From: Rhizobium lentis
Lineage (GTDB): Bacteria; Pseudomonadota; Alphaproteobacteria; Rhizobiales; Rhizobiaceae
Direction: 5' to 3'
NCBI RefSeq assembly: GCF_017352135.1
Contig: NZ_CP071454.1
Span: 124,001 to 188,000, forward strand
Length of the DNA: 64,000 nt
Notes under the pieces: model-generated
Told to the model about the DNA's origin: nothing
Database searches by the model: none
The model's input: only the letters and a program-made list of their open reading frames with translations
Translations under genes and position numbers: made by a program
In this document: one piece after another, positions 1 through 8,614 of the stretch
Numbering within the stretch: position 1 is the first letter of the stretch
Layout: each line of letters starts with the position of its first letter

Positions 1-53
1 ATTCGCTGTCCGCAACGAGGGCGTGCGGGAACGAAAGATCAAAGGAGAGTGCG

Positions 54-1076
54 ATGACGGACGCCAAGAGCGGCATTACCGGGCTGCGGCCGCAAATCAC
101 CGTTGTCGGCGTCGGCGGCGGCGGCGGCAATGCGATCAACAATATGATCGCGGAAAAGCTCGCAGGCGTCGAATTCGTCGCCGCGAATACCGACGCCCAG
201 GTGCTGGCCACGTCCAAGGCGTCGCGCCGCATCCAGCTGGGCGCGAATGTGACCGAGGGATTGGGCGCCGGTTCGCTGCCTGAGGTCGGCCATGCGGCCG
301 CCGAAGAGTCGATCGACGAAATCATGGATCACCTTTCCGGATCACACATGTGCTTCGTCACTGCCGGCATGGGCGGCGGAACGGGCACAGGGGCGGCGCC
401 CGTCATCGCGCGCGCCGCACGCGCGGCCGGCATCCTGACGGTCGGCGTCGTCACCAAGCCCTTCACCTTCGAGGGCAACCGCCGCATGCGAACAGCGGAA
501 ATCGGCATTGAGGCGCTTCGCCAGGCGGCCGATACGGTCATCGTCATTCCCAACCAAAATCTCTTCCGCATTGCCGATGCGAAAACCACCTTCGCCGATG
601 CCTTCATGACCGCCGACCGTGTGCTCTATGCCGGCGTTGGCTGCATTACCGACCTGATCGTCAAGGAAGGCCTGATCAACCTCGACTTCGCCGACGTCAA
701 ATCGGTCATGCGCGGCATGGGCCGGGCAATGATGGGGACTGGTGAAGCCGCCGGCGAAAGCCGGGCGATGAAGGCGGCCGAAGCAGCGATCGCCAACCCG
801 CTTCTCGACGATATCTCGATGAAGGGCGCCAGGGGCGTGCTGGTCTCGATTTCGGGCGGCTCCGACATGACGCTGTTCGAAGTGGACGAGGCGGCAAGCC
901 GGATCCGCGACGAAGTGCAGGACGACGCCGATATCGTCGTCGGCGCGATCTTCGACCGCAGCCTCGACGGCAAGTTCCGCGTTTCGGTCGTGGCGACCGG
1001 CCTGGAAGGGAGCCCCGTTCCCGCATCCGCTCCTCATGCAACCGCAGAACAGGTCCAGACGCGTACGCTGCAGTAA
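54..1076 (+). CDS. ftsZ2: Short FtsZ-family cell division GTPase (FtsZ2-like)
   Basis: This is a tubulin-like GTPase of 340 residues. FtsZ polymerises into the cytokinetic ring. The N-terminal nucleotide-binding glycines ([13 protein letters not shown], about 17-29), the tubulin signature [12 protein letters not shown] (about 105-116) and the catalytic T7 loop ([11 protein letters not shown]) are all present, so GTP binding and hydrolysis look intact. The protein stops shortly after the tubulin C-terminal domain (last residues VQTRTLQ). It lacks the long linker and the conserved C-terminal peptide that binds FtsA/ZipA-type partners, which matches the short second FtsZ known from Sinorhizobium meliloti. 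The start is supported by AAAGGAG at 41-47. No other division gene lies beside it. I infer an accessory FtsZ; whether it acts in division is not shown by the sequence. Confidence 0.93.
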   Translation: MTDAKSGITGLRPQITVVGVGGGGGNAINNMIAEKLAGVEFVAANTDAQVLATSKASRRIQLGANVTEGLGAGSLPEVGHAAAEESIDEIMDHLSGSHMCFVTAGMGGGTGTGAAPVIARAARAAGILTVGVVTKPFTFEGNRRMRTAEIGIEALRQAADTVIVIPNQNLFRIADAKTTFADAFMTADRVLYAGVGCITDLIVKEGLINLDFADVKSVMRGMGRAMMGTGEAAGESRAMKAAEAAIANPLLDDISMKGARGVLVSISGGSDMTLFEVDEAASRIRDEVQDDADIVVGAIFDRSLDGKFRVSVVATGLEGSPVPASAPHATAEQVQTRTLQ

Positions 1077-1194
1077 ACTGCCAACAGCTATACCGGCCAG
1101 TCACGGCACTGGCCGGATAGATCCCGCCCGCCAAACGCAAAGATGCCCCATCAAAGCTTACGAGAGAGCCTCGCCGGAATCTGAGAATACGAAA

Positions 1195-1605
1195 TTGAAA
1201 AACCTAATTATAATTATCATACTCTCAGCAACGGTTCCCCTTTCGAGCTGCACGACCACCTCCGACGTTCTCCGGCGGCAGTCACTGTCGATCACCGTGC
1301 GCAGCGGCGTGAGAACGCTGGTAGCCAAGAACTGGCATATCGACGACGACTGCCGCCACATCGATTACCCCGCCATGGATATCGTCGAGCGACCCAAGCA
1401 CGGCCGCCTCGAAATCGTCCACGAACCGCTCTTCCCCAAGCTCGACGGACAAGCCTCGAAATGCGAAACCATCAAGGTCAATGGCGTCGTCGGCTATTAT
1501 ACGGCCAACCCCGGCTACACTGGCAGCGACCAGCTCGTCATCCGCTCCCCCTATGAAGAAGGGAAAATCGAAGAAGGCGCGTTGAGCGTGAAGGTGGTCA
1601 AGTGA
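1195..1605 (+). CDS. Small predicted lipoprotein
   Basis: A 136-residue protein of unknown function. I chose the TTG at 1195 because it places a basic N-terminus (KN), a run of hydrophobic Leu/Ile and a lipobox (LSSC, Cys about 20) exactly at the start, as in a lipoprotein signal. The in-frame ATG at 1036 lies inside the upstream ftsZ gene and would put this signal internally. The mature part is hydrophilic, contains two Cys (C in DDCRH and SKCET) and a motif GYYTANPGYTGSDQL reminiscent of beta-sandwich surface proteins. It lies about 120 bases after ftsZ2 on the same strand with no clear ribosome site, so co-transcription is possible. The start codon is the least certain part. Confidence 0.6.
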   Translation: MKNLIIIIILSATVPLSSCTTTSDVLRRQSLSITVRSGVRTLVAKNWHIDDDCRHIDYPAMDIVERPKHGRLEIVHEPLFPKLDGQASKCETIKVNGVVGYYTANPGYTGSDQLVIRSPYEEGKIEEGALSVKVVK

Positions 1606-1759
1606 GCGCCTCTGCCCGACGCCGGCTGTCGAACAGCCTCGGTGCCAAGCAGCAACTCTTCTAGACGGCCCCCAGGCTGCAGCGCATCGTTATTCCGGCG
1701 GTTCTGGAAACTTCGCGTGGGAGATTCGTCGGGATTGACAATGACGAGCGCCAAACGTT

Positions 1760-2584
1760 TCACCCCAGCAAGCTCTTGATCTTCGCCGTATCCTCCGCCG
1801 TCGCCGGGTTGTACACCACCATGCTGAGGTCCGGCCGCCCATCCACCTGGAAGGACGAATATTCGAAGGAAAGCAGCCCGAGCACGGGATGTTTGATGCG
1901 CTTGACGCCCTCGCCATGGGTGCGCACATCGTTGTCGCGCCACATCGCCAGGAACTCCGGGCTCCTGCGGCAGAGTTCGTCGACCAGCGGCTTCACCTGC
2001 TCGGCCGCACCGGCGCGGGCGGCGTCCACTCGAAAGGCGGCGACGACGAAGCGGGCGACGCTTTCCCAGTCGTCCTGAGCGGCGCGCACGCGTGGGTCGA
2101 GGAAGATGAAGCGCAGCACATTTCGCTCTTCGGGCGGCAGCGCGCCGTAATCGGTCAGAAGCACGGTTGCCGCCCGGTTCCAGGCGATCACGTCCCAGAT
2201 GGCGTTTCGGATCAGCGCCGGGCTGGGGTCCAGGACATCGAGCACGCCCTGCAGGCGCGGCGTCACACCCTCGTGCCTGTGATAGCGCACCTCGGGTGGT
2301 CGACCGAGGCCGATGAGGAAGAGATGCTCGCGCTCGACATCGGTCAGCATCAGCGCCCGCGAAATCCGGTCGAGCACGTCGGCCGAAGGCGCGCCCCCTC
2401 GGCCCTGCTCCAGCCAGGTGTACCAGGTCGGGCTGATATTGGCACGGCTTGCCACCTCCTCACGGCGCAGGCCCGGCGTGCGGCGGCGTTCGCCACCAAA
2501 GCCGAAGCTGGCAGGATCGAGCTTGCCGCGGCGGTCTCTAAGATAGGCGCCCAATCGGTTCTCAGAGGTAACGAAGTCGCTCAT
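1760..2584 (-). CDS. XRE-family regulator with MmyB-like ligand domain
   Basis: A 274-residue DNA-binding protein. Residues about 8-75 form a helix-turn-helix of the Xre type; the stretch RRTPGLRREEVASRA and the following WYTWLEQGRG are typical of the MmyB-like subfamily, in which the remaining roughly 170 residues fold as a PAS-like domain binding a small hydrophobic ligand. The length is normal for the family. It is divergently arranged with the NAD(P)-binding protein gene at 2676 across a 91-base gap, so I infer that it regulates that gene and itself. The ligand is not predictable from sequence. Confidence 0.9.
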   Translation of the reverse strand: MSDFVTSENRLGAYLRDRRGKLDPASFGFGGERRRTPGLRREEVASRANISPTWYTWLEQGRGGAPSADVLDRISRALMLTDVEREHLFLIGLGRPPEVRYHRHEGVTPRLQGVLDVLDPSPALIRNAIWDVIAWNRAATVLLTDYGALPPEERNVLRFIFLDPRVRAAQDDWESVARFVVAAFRVDAARAGAAEQVKPLVDELCRRSPEFLAMWRDNDVRTHGEGVKRIKHPVLGLLSFEYSSFQVDGRPDLSMVVYNPATAEDTAKIKSLLG

Positions 2585-2675
2585 CCTGTTAGCCTTTATA
2601 CCATGATAAAGTCACTACTTTACCAGGATATAGCATCGGCCGATATGTGTCTCCATCCAAAACGGAGGTATCGAC

Positions 2676-3566
2676 ATGCGCGTATTCGTAACCGGAGCCA
2701 CAGGCTGGGTCGGCTCGGCCGTCGTCAAGGAATTGATCGCGACCGGCCATCAGGTGCTTGGCCTGACCCGCTCGCAAAAGGGTGCTGAAGAGCTGAGGGC
2801 CGTTGGCGCCGAAGTCCATCGCGGTACGCTCGAGGATCTGGAAAGTCTGAAACGCGGTGCCGCCGAAACCGATGGCGTGATCCACACCGGCTTCAACCAT
2901 GATTTCTCAAAATTCGCCGAAAACTGCGCCCTTGACCGGCGCGCCATCGAGGCGCTCGGCGAAGCTCTGCGAGGCTCCGGCCGCCCGCTGCTGGTCACTG
3001 CGGGCCTTGGCCATGCGCCGGGGCGCGTCGGCACCGAGAAGGACCCGCCCATGCCGACCACCGAGACCTATCCCCGCGCCTCCGAAATCACCGCCGTATC
3101 GCTTGCCGCGCGCGGCGTGCGCGCCTCTACCGTGCGGCTGCCGCCGTCGGTGCACGGCCATGGCGACCATGGCTTCGTACCGATTCTGATCGATTTCGCC
3201 CGGCGAACGGGCGTCTCCGCCTATATCGGCGAAGGGCAGAACCGCTGGCCCGCAGTGCATCGACTCGATGCCGCCCGCGTCTACCGCCTGGCGCTGGAGC
3301 GCGGCGCCGTGGGCGGCCCTTTCCTGGCCGTGGCGGAAGAAGGCGTGCGGTTTCGGGAGATCGCCGAACTCATCGGCCGGCGGCTCGACTTGCCCACGGT
3401 CTCGCTGTCGAGGGAAGAGGCGGCTGGGCATTTCGGCTGGTTCGGAATGTTCGCCGGCTTCGACGTGCCGGCCGCGAGCGCCCACACCCGCGCCCTCCTC
3501 GGCTGGCAGCCGACGGAACCGCGCCTGCTAACCGATATCGACCACCCGGCTTATTTCGGCGAATAG
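2676..3566 (+). CDS. NAD(P)-dependent epimerase/SDR-type oxidoreductase
   Basis: A 296-residue extended short-chain dehydrogenase/NmrA-like protein. The N-terminus [13 protein letters not shown] carries the TGxxGxxG cofactor-binding motif at residues 6-13. Later parts ([14 protein letters not shown], then [14 protein letters not shown]) are typical of atypical or extended SDRs that act on sugar or small carbonyl substrates. A canonical YxxxK is not obvious, as in several atypical SDR groups. A ribosome site-like CGGAGG lies about 8 bases before the ATG. Transcribed away from the XRE regulator at 1760-2584, a pairing seen often in rhizobia. The substrate is unknown. Confidence 0.9.
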   Translation: MRVFVTGATGWVGSAVVKELIATGHQVLGLTRSQKGAEELRAVGAEVHRGTLEDLESLKRGAAETDGVIHTGFNHDFSKFAENCALDRRAIEALGEALRGSGRPLLVTAGLGHAPGRVGTEKDPPMPTTETYPRASEITAVSLAARGVRASTVRLPPSVHGHGDHGFVPILIDFARRTGVSAYIGEGQNRWPAVHRLDAARVYRLALERGAVGGPFLAVAEEGVRFREIAELIGRRLDLPTVSLSREEAAGHFGWFGMFAGFDVPAASAHTRALLGWQPTEPRLLTDIDHPAYFGE

Positions 3567-3619
3567 CCAGCGTGGCAATAGGGGCGGTCTCCACGCCTCA
3601 GCATGAGTTTAAGGCGGGT

Positions 3620-3637
3620 GCGCTGACAGCTCAGCGC
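3620..3637. terminator. Perfect hairpin at end of small minus-strand gene
   Basis: GCGCTGA and TCAGCGC form a perfect 7-bp stem around a CAGC loop. The hairpin includes the stop codon of the minus-strand gene at 3631 and lies between it and the convergent gene ending at 3566. No T tract follows on either strand, so it is at best a weak intrinsic terminator. Confidence 0.35.
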
Positions 3638-3840
3638 GTCCGCCCCTCGTTCATATCGGCGGGATCGTAGTTGATGTCCCAGTCCTTCTCCGGCTTCTTC
3701 TTGCCGGGCGGGTATTTGTTGACGGTAGCGTCTTCCGAGCCGGTGATCACGGTCGGCTTGGCACTCGCCACGCCGCTGGCTTTCCGGTCGGCCTGGGATT
3801 TGGCGAACTGGCCCGCCGCATCCTTTTTCGGGTCGGCCAT
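3631..3840 (-). CDS. Small hydrophilic hypothetical protein
   Basis: A 69-residue, charged, probably disordered protein (MADPKKDAAGQFAKSQ at the N-terminus, Lys/Pro-rich middle, WDINYDPADMNEGRTR at the C-terminus). The ATG at 3840 is preferred over a GTG at 3849 because AAAGGTG lies 7 bases upstream of the ATG. It begins one base after the stop codon of the gene at 3842-4042, so the two form an operon and are probably translationally coupled. Composition resembles small stress-induced hydrophilic proteins of rhizobia, but I do not recognise a named family. Confidence 0.7.
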   Translation of the reverse strand: MADPKKDAAGQFAKSQADRKASGVASAKPTVITGSEDATVNKYPPGKKKPEKDWDINYDPADMNEGRTR

Positions 3841-3841
3841 G

Positions 3842-4042
3842 TCATTCACCTTTCTGCTTCATCGCGTCGCTGAAATCCTTCATTTCGGGGTCGCGGTTGT
3901 TTTCGGCGTTGGCGTCGCGGTTCTTGTCCGGGTCATCCTTGGCCTTCAGGTAGCCGCGCGGCTTGTTGCCCTTCGGCCCTTCCCAGCGGGGGGACTGATC
4001 GGTGGTGCCTGGAGCGCCGTCCCTGGGTGTCGTCATGCCCAT
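3842..4042 (-). CDS. Small hydrophilic hypothetical protein
   Basis: A 66-residue very hydrophilic protein rich in Asp, Asn, Lys and Pro (PRWEGPKGNKPRGYLK, then repeated D/N-rich segments), with no hydrophobic segment or Cys. AAGGAG sits 7 bases before the ATG at 4042, a good ribosome site; a second in-frame ATG at 4036 is possible. First gene of a two-gene minus-strand operon with the 69-residue protein downstream. Function unknown; likely disordered. Confidence 0.7.
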   Translation of the reverse strand: MGMTTPRDGAPGTTDQSPRWEGPKGNKPRGYLKAKDDPDKNRDANAENNRDPEMKDFSDAMKQKGE

Positions 4043-4168
4043 CTTCGTTCTCCTTGGTTTGAGTAGGGAAAACCGCCGAAGTCGGGAAGTGTTCCGGCAG
4101 AAAATATGGAACCGGGTCGGTCCCTATCGGTTGGTGAAGGGTCGTGAACCTCGAAAAAGGAGCCGAAC

Positions 4169-4342
4169 ATGAGCAAGACCAACGTTCGTGAACTTCAAAA
4201 ACGCGCTGAGCAGCAGGTGAGGAACACCAGTGCCGGCGGCCACCTCGGCGGCACCTATTTCGGTCAGCAACCGGATGGAAAAACAGCGTCGGATACCACC
4301 AACGACAGCGCCAAGGCCCGGCCGAACGACGGCAGCAATTGA
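4169..4342 (+). CDS. Very small hypothetical protein (57 aa)
   Basis: A short open frame, MSKTNVRELQKRAEQQ at the start and PNDGSN at the end. A strong ribosome site, AAAAAGGAG, sits about 8 bases before the ATG. The predicted protein is hydrophilic with one N-terminal amphipathic helix and a Gly/Asp/Asn-rich disordered tail, similar in style to the two divergent small proteins at 3631-4042. It ends about 60 bases before a strong hairpin. Codon use (G/C third positions) is that of a real gene. No known function. Confidence 0.65.
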   Translation: MSKTNVRELQKRAEQQVRNTSAGGHLGGTYFGQQPDGKTASDTTNDSAKARPNDGSN

Positions 4343-4401
4343 GCTCGACAAGCTGCCGGCAACGCGTTGCCGGCGAAATGACGCTCTCCACCCGAAGAGC
4401 C

Positions 4402-4429
4402 CTTTGCGCCCAGTGACCTGGGCGCAAAG
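4402..4429 (+). terminator. Strong hairpin, probable intrinsic terminator
   Basis: CTTTGCGCCCAG and CTGGGCGCAAAG form a perfect 12-bp stem with a TGAC tetraloop, followed by CTTTCCC. It most likely ends transcription of the small gene at 4169-4342. Confidence 0.6.
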
Positions 4430-4553
4430 CTTTCCCTCAGCCCAGCAGTGGAATGAGCGCAGAGTTCTCGCTGCTGGCGCAAGACGATATGCCCATGCCG
4501 ATCGAGCCCGTCATTGATCGGCGTTCTGTCGGCTTACGGAGGATTACGCGCCA

Positions 4554-4733
4554 CTGACCCGCATCATACTGAGCCGCGACCCCAGCCGCATCGACGGCAT
4601 GCCTTTCGGCTCCGTGCCGCTGGTCCGCGCGACGGCGATCGCCGAAGCCGAGATCGAAGGCCGCGACCCTGAAGAGGAACGGGGGGCGACGGCGGCGCGC
4701 CAAGCGCTCGCCAAGCGCGGGATCACACTTTAG
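4554..4733 (+). CDS. Possible small protein with no standard start codon
   Basis: An open frame reading TRIILSRDPSRIDGMPFG, a Glu/Arg-rich middle and ending ARQALAKRGITL has protein-like codon use and composition. A GGAGG motif (4538-4542) lies upstream, but the codon at the expected start is CTG (4554), not ATG, GTG or TTG; the first in-frame ATG is at 4599. Either it uses CTG, starts at 4599, or its start codon has mutated. About 59 residues from CTG. Function unknown. Confidence 0.35.
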   Translation: MTRIILSRDPSRIDGMPFGSVPLVRATAIAEAEIEGRDPEEERGATAARQALAKRGITL

Positions 4734-4880
4734 GGCATGTCCGCTTTCTCTTGAGGTCAGCGCGCCCACCTCTCCACCCTCATTCCGAGGATATCGCGGG
4801 AATAACCGGCGGAGAGGCAGAGCGCCGAGAAACAAGCAGGCGTGGCTGCGCGGTGCCGCTGTCAAACTGGCGCAACCGCA

Positions 4881-5324
4881 TTATTCGTCGATATCAGGCT
4901 CGACGATCCGGGCAAGATTGCGGAGCGACTCCTGCCAGCCGAGGTAACAGGCCTCGGGCGGAATGACGTCGGGCACGCCGGCCTGGGTAATATCCACCTC
5001 GGTGCCGACCGAGACTTTCTTCAGCGTCACGGTGACCTCCATTTCGCCCGGCAGGTTCGGGTCTTCGAACTTGTCCGTATAGCGAACGAGCTCGCCCGGA
5101 ACGAGCTCGAGAAATTCGCCGCCGAAGGCGTGGCTGTTGCCGGTCGTGAAGTTGCGGAAAGACATTCTGAAGGTGCCCCCGACGGCCGGCTCCAGGTGAT
5201 GTACGGTGCAGAGGAAGCCGTTCGGCGGAAGCCATTTTGCGAGCGCATCTGCCTCGATGAAGGCGCGATAGACCTTTTCCGGGCTGGTCGCGAAAACGCG
5301 GTGCAGGCGTATGGTGTTCGGCAT
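4881..5324 (-). CDS. SRPBCC / AHSA1-like domain protein
   Basis: A 147-residue single-domain protein of the START/Bet v 1-like SRPBCC superfamily, AHSA1 branch. Typical features are the opening RLHRVFATSPEKVYRAFIEADALAKW, the GGTFRMSF strand and the C-terminal helix with CYLGWQESLRNLARIVEPDI. Members bind small hydrophobic ligands or act as toxin-resistance or stress proteins; the ligand here is unknown. AAGGAT lies about 9 bases upstream of the ATG. Transcribed in the same direction as the PfpI-like gene at 5543 but separated by about 220 bases. Confidence 0.9.
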   Translation of the reverse strand: MPNTIRLHRVFATSPEKVYRAFIEADALAKWLPPNGFLCTVHHLEPAVGGTFRMSFRNFTTGNSHAFGGEFLELVPGELVRYTDKFEDPNLPGEMEVTVTLKKVSVGTEVDITQAGVPDVIPPEACYLGWQESLRNLARIVEPDIDE

Positions 5325-5542
5325 TGTGGTGATCCTTTGGTGAACGGAATGAACGCGCTAAGGACGGATGAGCCTTCGGTGATCCGACAGCGGATCGGTC
5401 CCTTCTTCAAGAAAAATCACTCGGTACCGTGCGGGCGTCAGCTGAGCATGCCTACGAACTGCAGGCCCATTTCCCGGTATATTTCCTGCTCATGCCAGGT
5501 CACCCTTCGTCTGTCACTGCAGGCGGCGCCCGCCCATGTGTT

Positions 5543-6235
5543 TCAGGCGGCTGCCTGCCCGCCCAGCGCGTTGAGCAACAGGCGTGCGGCCTGCTTCGAC
5601 GAGGCCGGGTTCTGTCCGGTGATCAGCAACCCGTCCTGGACGACGTGCACGGCCCAGTCCTCTGTCGCCGAAAACTTCGCCCCCTGCTCTCTCAGCACGT
5701 CTTCGAGCAGATAGGGCACGACCTCGACGAGTTGGACGGCCGCCTCCTCCGAATTGGTAAAGCCGGTCACCGTCCGCCCCTTCGCGATCGGTCCGCCATC
5801 CGGCGCTTTGACATTGGTCAGGATTCCCGGCGCGTGGCAGACAAGCGCCAGCGGCTTTCCCGCCGCAAGCATCTCTTCGATCAGCGCGTGCGCATTGCGG
5901 TCGTTCGTCAGGTCCCAGAGCGGGCCATGGCCGCCGGGGAAGAACACAGTGTCATAATTCGTCTGATCGATGTCAGCCAGTCTCAACGTATTCGCGAGCG
6001 CAGCCGTCGCGGCCGGATCTCTTTCAAATCGCCTCGTGTCTTCCGTCTGGAACGCCGGCTCGTTGCTCTTCGGATCGAGCGGGGGCTGGCCCCCTTTCGG
6101 TGAAGCGAGCACGATCTCGGCCCCGGCGTCACGGAAGACGAAGTAAGGCGCCGCGAGCTCCTCGAGCCAGAAGCCGGTTTTCTTGCCGGTATTTCCCAGC
6201 TGATCATGCGATGTGAGAACCATGAGAATTTTCAT
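5543..6235 (-). CDS. DJ-1/PfpI family, type 1 glutamine amidotransferase-like (Hsp31-like)
   Basis: A 230-residue DJ-1/PfpI-superfamily protein. The nucleophile elbow is seen in LALVCHAPGIL (Cys133-His134), with an acidic residue near the N-terminus (Glu25 or Glu26 in FWLEELAAPY) and the FFPGGHGPLWD segment typical of the Hsp31/YajL-like glyoxalase III or chaperone group. These proteins act on methylglyoxal or glycated proteins in the cytoplasm. A ribosome site AAGGAG precedes the ATG by 7 bases. The gene is transcribed away from the LacI regulator at 6484. The exact activity cannot be assigned. Confidence 0.9.
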   Translation of the reverse strand: MKILMVLTSHDQLGNTGKKTGFWLEELAAPYFVFRDAGAEIVLASPKGGQPPLDPKSNEPAFQTEDTRRFERDPAATAALANTLRLADIDQTNYDTVFFPGGHGPLWDLTNDRNAHALIEEMLAAGKPLALVCHAPGILTNVKAPDGGPIAKGRTVTGFTNSEEAAVQLVEVVPYLLEDVLREQGAKFSATEDWAVHVVQDGLLITGQNPASSKQAARLLLNALGGQAAA

Positions 6236-6483
6236 TGCCAGCTCCTTCGACCCGGCCCGGAGGACAAAACCATCCGCGTCCGGTTTAACGGTGAATTACT
6301 GCCTGCAATCTCATGCTGAACTGGGAAAAATCATAGAGCGGCGGCACCCGCGACACAAGCTTTCCCTTCTGCCAATGGCGCCCACCGACTTGCCTCTGTG
6401 AGTTTTGAGGCGCGGGTGTATGAAGAAGGAGAGATTGCCCATAGGATCGGCCAGATCGCATCAGCATCCGAAGGACTTGGACA

Positions 6484-7485
6484 GTGAGCAAGCCAAATTA
6501 TCGGGATATCGCCCGCCATGCCGGCGTCGGAACAGCCACGGTCGAGCGGGTCCTGAACGGACGCGGGGGCGTTCGTCCGGAGCTGGTCGAGAAGGTCATA
6601 TCCGCCGCACGCCGCCTTGATTACCCGCGCAAGCTTCCCGACACCCATCGCGGCCTGCTTCGGATAGAGGTGCTGATGGTGCGTCCGGAAACGAGCTTCT
6701 ATCGTCGCCTCTCCCATGCCTTCGAAAGGATTGCGGCAACCCTCGACCCATTGGTCGTCGTGCACCGCAGTTTCACCGACGAGATGAACCCGGAGGTGAT
6801 CGCGCGACGCATCCTGTCCACCGATCGTCCACGTGCCGGCTTGATCCTTGCCGTGCCAAGCAGCCCCTTGATCAGCGCCGCGGTTGAAAAGGTCAATGCG
6901 CAGGGTCTGCCCGTGGTCCACGTCGTCACCCGAGCTTCCGAGCGCCTCGGAGAATTCGTCGGCATCGACAACAATGCCGCTGGCCGGACGGCCGCCCTCT
7001 TCATCAGCCGAATGGCCCCTCGAAGCGGGCCTGTGGTTGCGATCTGCCATCCCATCTATCAGGTGCATCGCGATCGGATCCGCGGCTTTTCGGACTATTT
7101 TCGCGATCATCCCGGCACCTCCAGTTTCGAATGGCTGGGATTTGGCGGCGATGATGAGCGCACCAGCGCCGATCTTTTGTGGTCGGCCCTGGAGAGGTAT
7201 CCCGGCCTTGCCGGCCTCTACAATGCCGGCGGCGCCAATGCCGCTCTCATTGAAGTGCTTCGCCGGCATCCGCGCGGCGGCGAGGTGTTCTTCGTCGGAC
7301 ATGAATTGACGGACTATACCCGTGCGGCGCTGAAGGATGGCATCATGGACGTGGTGCTGGACCAGGCACCGGAAGCGCAGGCGCGGCGCGCAATCGACCT
7401 CATCCTGCACCGCATCGGCTTGACCGATATCGAGCCGGACCAGGCACCGATCCGTTTCATCACCATCACGAAGGAAGGGCTTTGA
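6484..7485 (+). CDS. LacI-family transcriptional regulator
   Basis: A 333-residue repressor starting with GTG (AAGGA about 10 bases upstream). Residues 4-50 are the LacI helix-turn-helix (YRDIARHAGVGTATVERVLN), followed by a periplasmic-binding-protein-like sugar-binding domain (FVGIDNNAAGRTAA, later NAGGANAALIEVL) to the C-terminus. This type usually senses a sugar or cyclitol. An exact inverted repeat overlaps its stop codon, just before the mocD-like gene, so I infer that it controls the downstream mocD/mocE-like pair. A long frame on the opposite strand here is a shadow. Confidence 0.93.
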   Translation: MSKPNYRDIARHAGVGTATVERVLNGRGGVRPELVEKVISAARRLDYPRKLPDTHRGLLRIEVLMVRPETSFYRRLSHAFERIAATLDPLVVVHRSFTDEMNPEVIARRILSTDRPRAGLILAVPSSPLISAAVEKVNAQGLPVVHVVTRASERLGEFVGIDNNAAGRTAALFISRMAPRSGPVVAICHPIYQVHRDRIRGFSDYFRDHPGTSSFEWLGFGGDDERTSADLLWSALERYPGLAGLYNAGGANAALIEVLRRHPRGGEVFFVGHELTDYTRAALKDGIMDVVLDQAPEAQARRAIDLILHRIGLTDIEPDQAPIRFITITKEGL

Positions 7486-7499
7486 TCTAATCAGATCAA
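7482..7499. promoter_or_regulatory. Probable LacI operator upstream of mocDE-like genes
   Basis: TTGATCTAATCAGATCAA is an 18-base perfect inverted repeat (7-bp arms, AATC centre). It overlaps the lacI-type gene's stop codon and lies about 80 bases before the oxygenase gene. The size and symmetry fit a LacI-family operator. No T tract follows, so a terminator is unlikely. Confidence 0.5.
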
Positions 7500-7579
7500 G
7501 GAAGGCTTCGGCATTCGAAATCCCCCCTGCTAAAAACAGAGGCGGGCGCGGAGACCTCCGGCGCCCGGAGGAGATGCCA

Positions 7580-8614
7580 ATGGATGATCTGAACTTCGGC
7601 AAGCGTAACAAACGCGGCGATTGGGCGCCGAACCAGCCGGCCGAAACCGCGCCGCTTTTCACTTTTCCCCCGCAACTGGCGGCAATCCTGAAATGGCTGC
7701 CGCACTATTTCCTTCCCTGGAACCTGATTTTTGCGGTGTCCGCGCTCGCCTATTGGGCCTGGATCATCCCCCCGGTCGAAACGATGCAGACCCTCAGCCT
7801 CGGCTGGATCTCCCGGCTTTACGCCGTCAACGCGATCGCGGTCTTCCTCTTCTACGGCGCCTTCGAACTGCATCTCTATGTGTTGAAGCGTCAGGAAAAC
7901 CGCTTCAAATATAATGGCAAGTTTCCTGCCGAACAGAAAAGCAACGCCTTCTGGTTCCAAAGCCAGAACCTCGACAATATCCTGCGCACCTTCCTATCGG
8001 GCGTCATGATCTGGACCGCCGTCGAGGTCGGCATGCTCTGGGCCTATGCCAACGGATATGCGCCGTGGCTCGGCTTTGCGGAAAATCCGTGGACGCTGGC
8101 ATGCGTCGCGCTGGTGGTGCCGATCATTCACGAGTTCCACTTCTTCTGCATTCACCGGCTCATCCACACGCCCTTCCTCTACAAATGGGTGCATTCGGTC
8201 CACCACAATTCCGTCAACCCCTCGCCCTGGTCGTCGCTGTCGATGCACCCGGTCGAGCACCTGCTCTATTTCGGAACGGCATTTTACCACCTAATTCTGC
8301 CCTCCAACCCGATGATCATGCTCTATCAGCTGCATTATGCCGGCTTCGGGGCAATTCCCGGCCATGTCGGCTTCGACAAGGTCGAGATCGGCAAGGACAG
8401 ACTGGTCGATAGCCACGCCTATGCTCACTACCTCCATCACAAATATTTCGAGGTGAATTACGGCGACGCCCTGATCCCGCTCGATAAGTGGTTCGGCACC
8501 TGGCACGACGGCTCCCCCGAAGGCGAGGCGCAGATGCAGGAACGTTATCGCAGGCGCAAGGAAAAGCTCGCAGCCCGCAAAGCCCGCCTGGAAGCCGAAG
8601 GAGCCGCCGAATGA
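7580..8614 (+). CDS. mocD: Membrane fatty-acid-hydroxylase/sterol-desaturase family oxygenase, MocD-like
   Basis: An integral-membrane di-iron oxygenase of 344 residues (346 from the ATG at 7574; the ATG at 7580 is preferred because GGAGG at 7567-7571 is 8 bases away). Counting from 7574, the histidine clusters are H186-E-F-H189 with HRLIH (194-198), HSVHH (207-211) and HYLHH (285-289), which ligate the two irons. Several hydrophobic segments (about 45-70, 80-98, 140-160, 175-195) anchor it. The next gene, overlapping by 4 bases, encodes a Rieske ferredoxin that would supply electrons, the arrangement of mocD-mocE in rhizopine catabolism. The true substrate in this strain is an inference. Confidence 0.85.
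   Translation: MDDLNFGKRNKRGDWAPNQPAETAPLFTFPPQLAAILKWLPHYFLPWNLIFAVSALAYWAWIIPPVETMQTLSLGWISRLYAVNAIAVFLFYGAFELHLYVLKRQENRFKYNGKFPAEQKSNAFWFQSQNLDNILRTFLSGVMIWTAVEVGMLWAYANGYAPWLGFAENPWTLACVALVVPIIHEFHFFCIHRLIHTPFLYKWVHSVHHNSVNPSPWSSLSMHPVEHLLYFGTAFYHLILPSNPMIMLYQLHYAGFGAIPGHVGFDKVEIGKDRLVDSHAYAHYLHHKYFEVNYGDALIPLDKWFGTWHDGSPEGEAQMQERYRRRKEKLAARKARLEAEGAAE

Noticed and set aside
5438..5530. Minus-strand tail reading QEIYREMGLQFVGMLS before a stop
   Set aside because: It looks like the end of a protein, but only about 25 codons are readable and I cannot match a family.
6331..7662. Minus-strand frame of 443 codons opposite the LacI gene
   Set aside because: The plus strand encodes a complete LacI protein; the frame is a GC-rich shadow.
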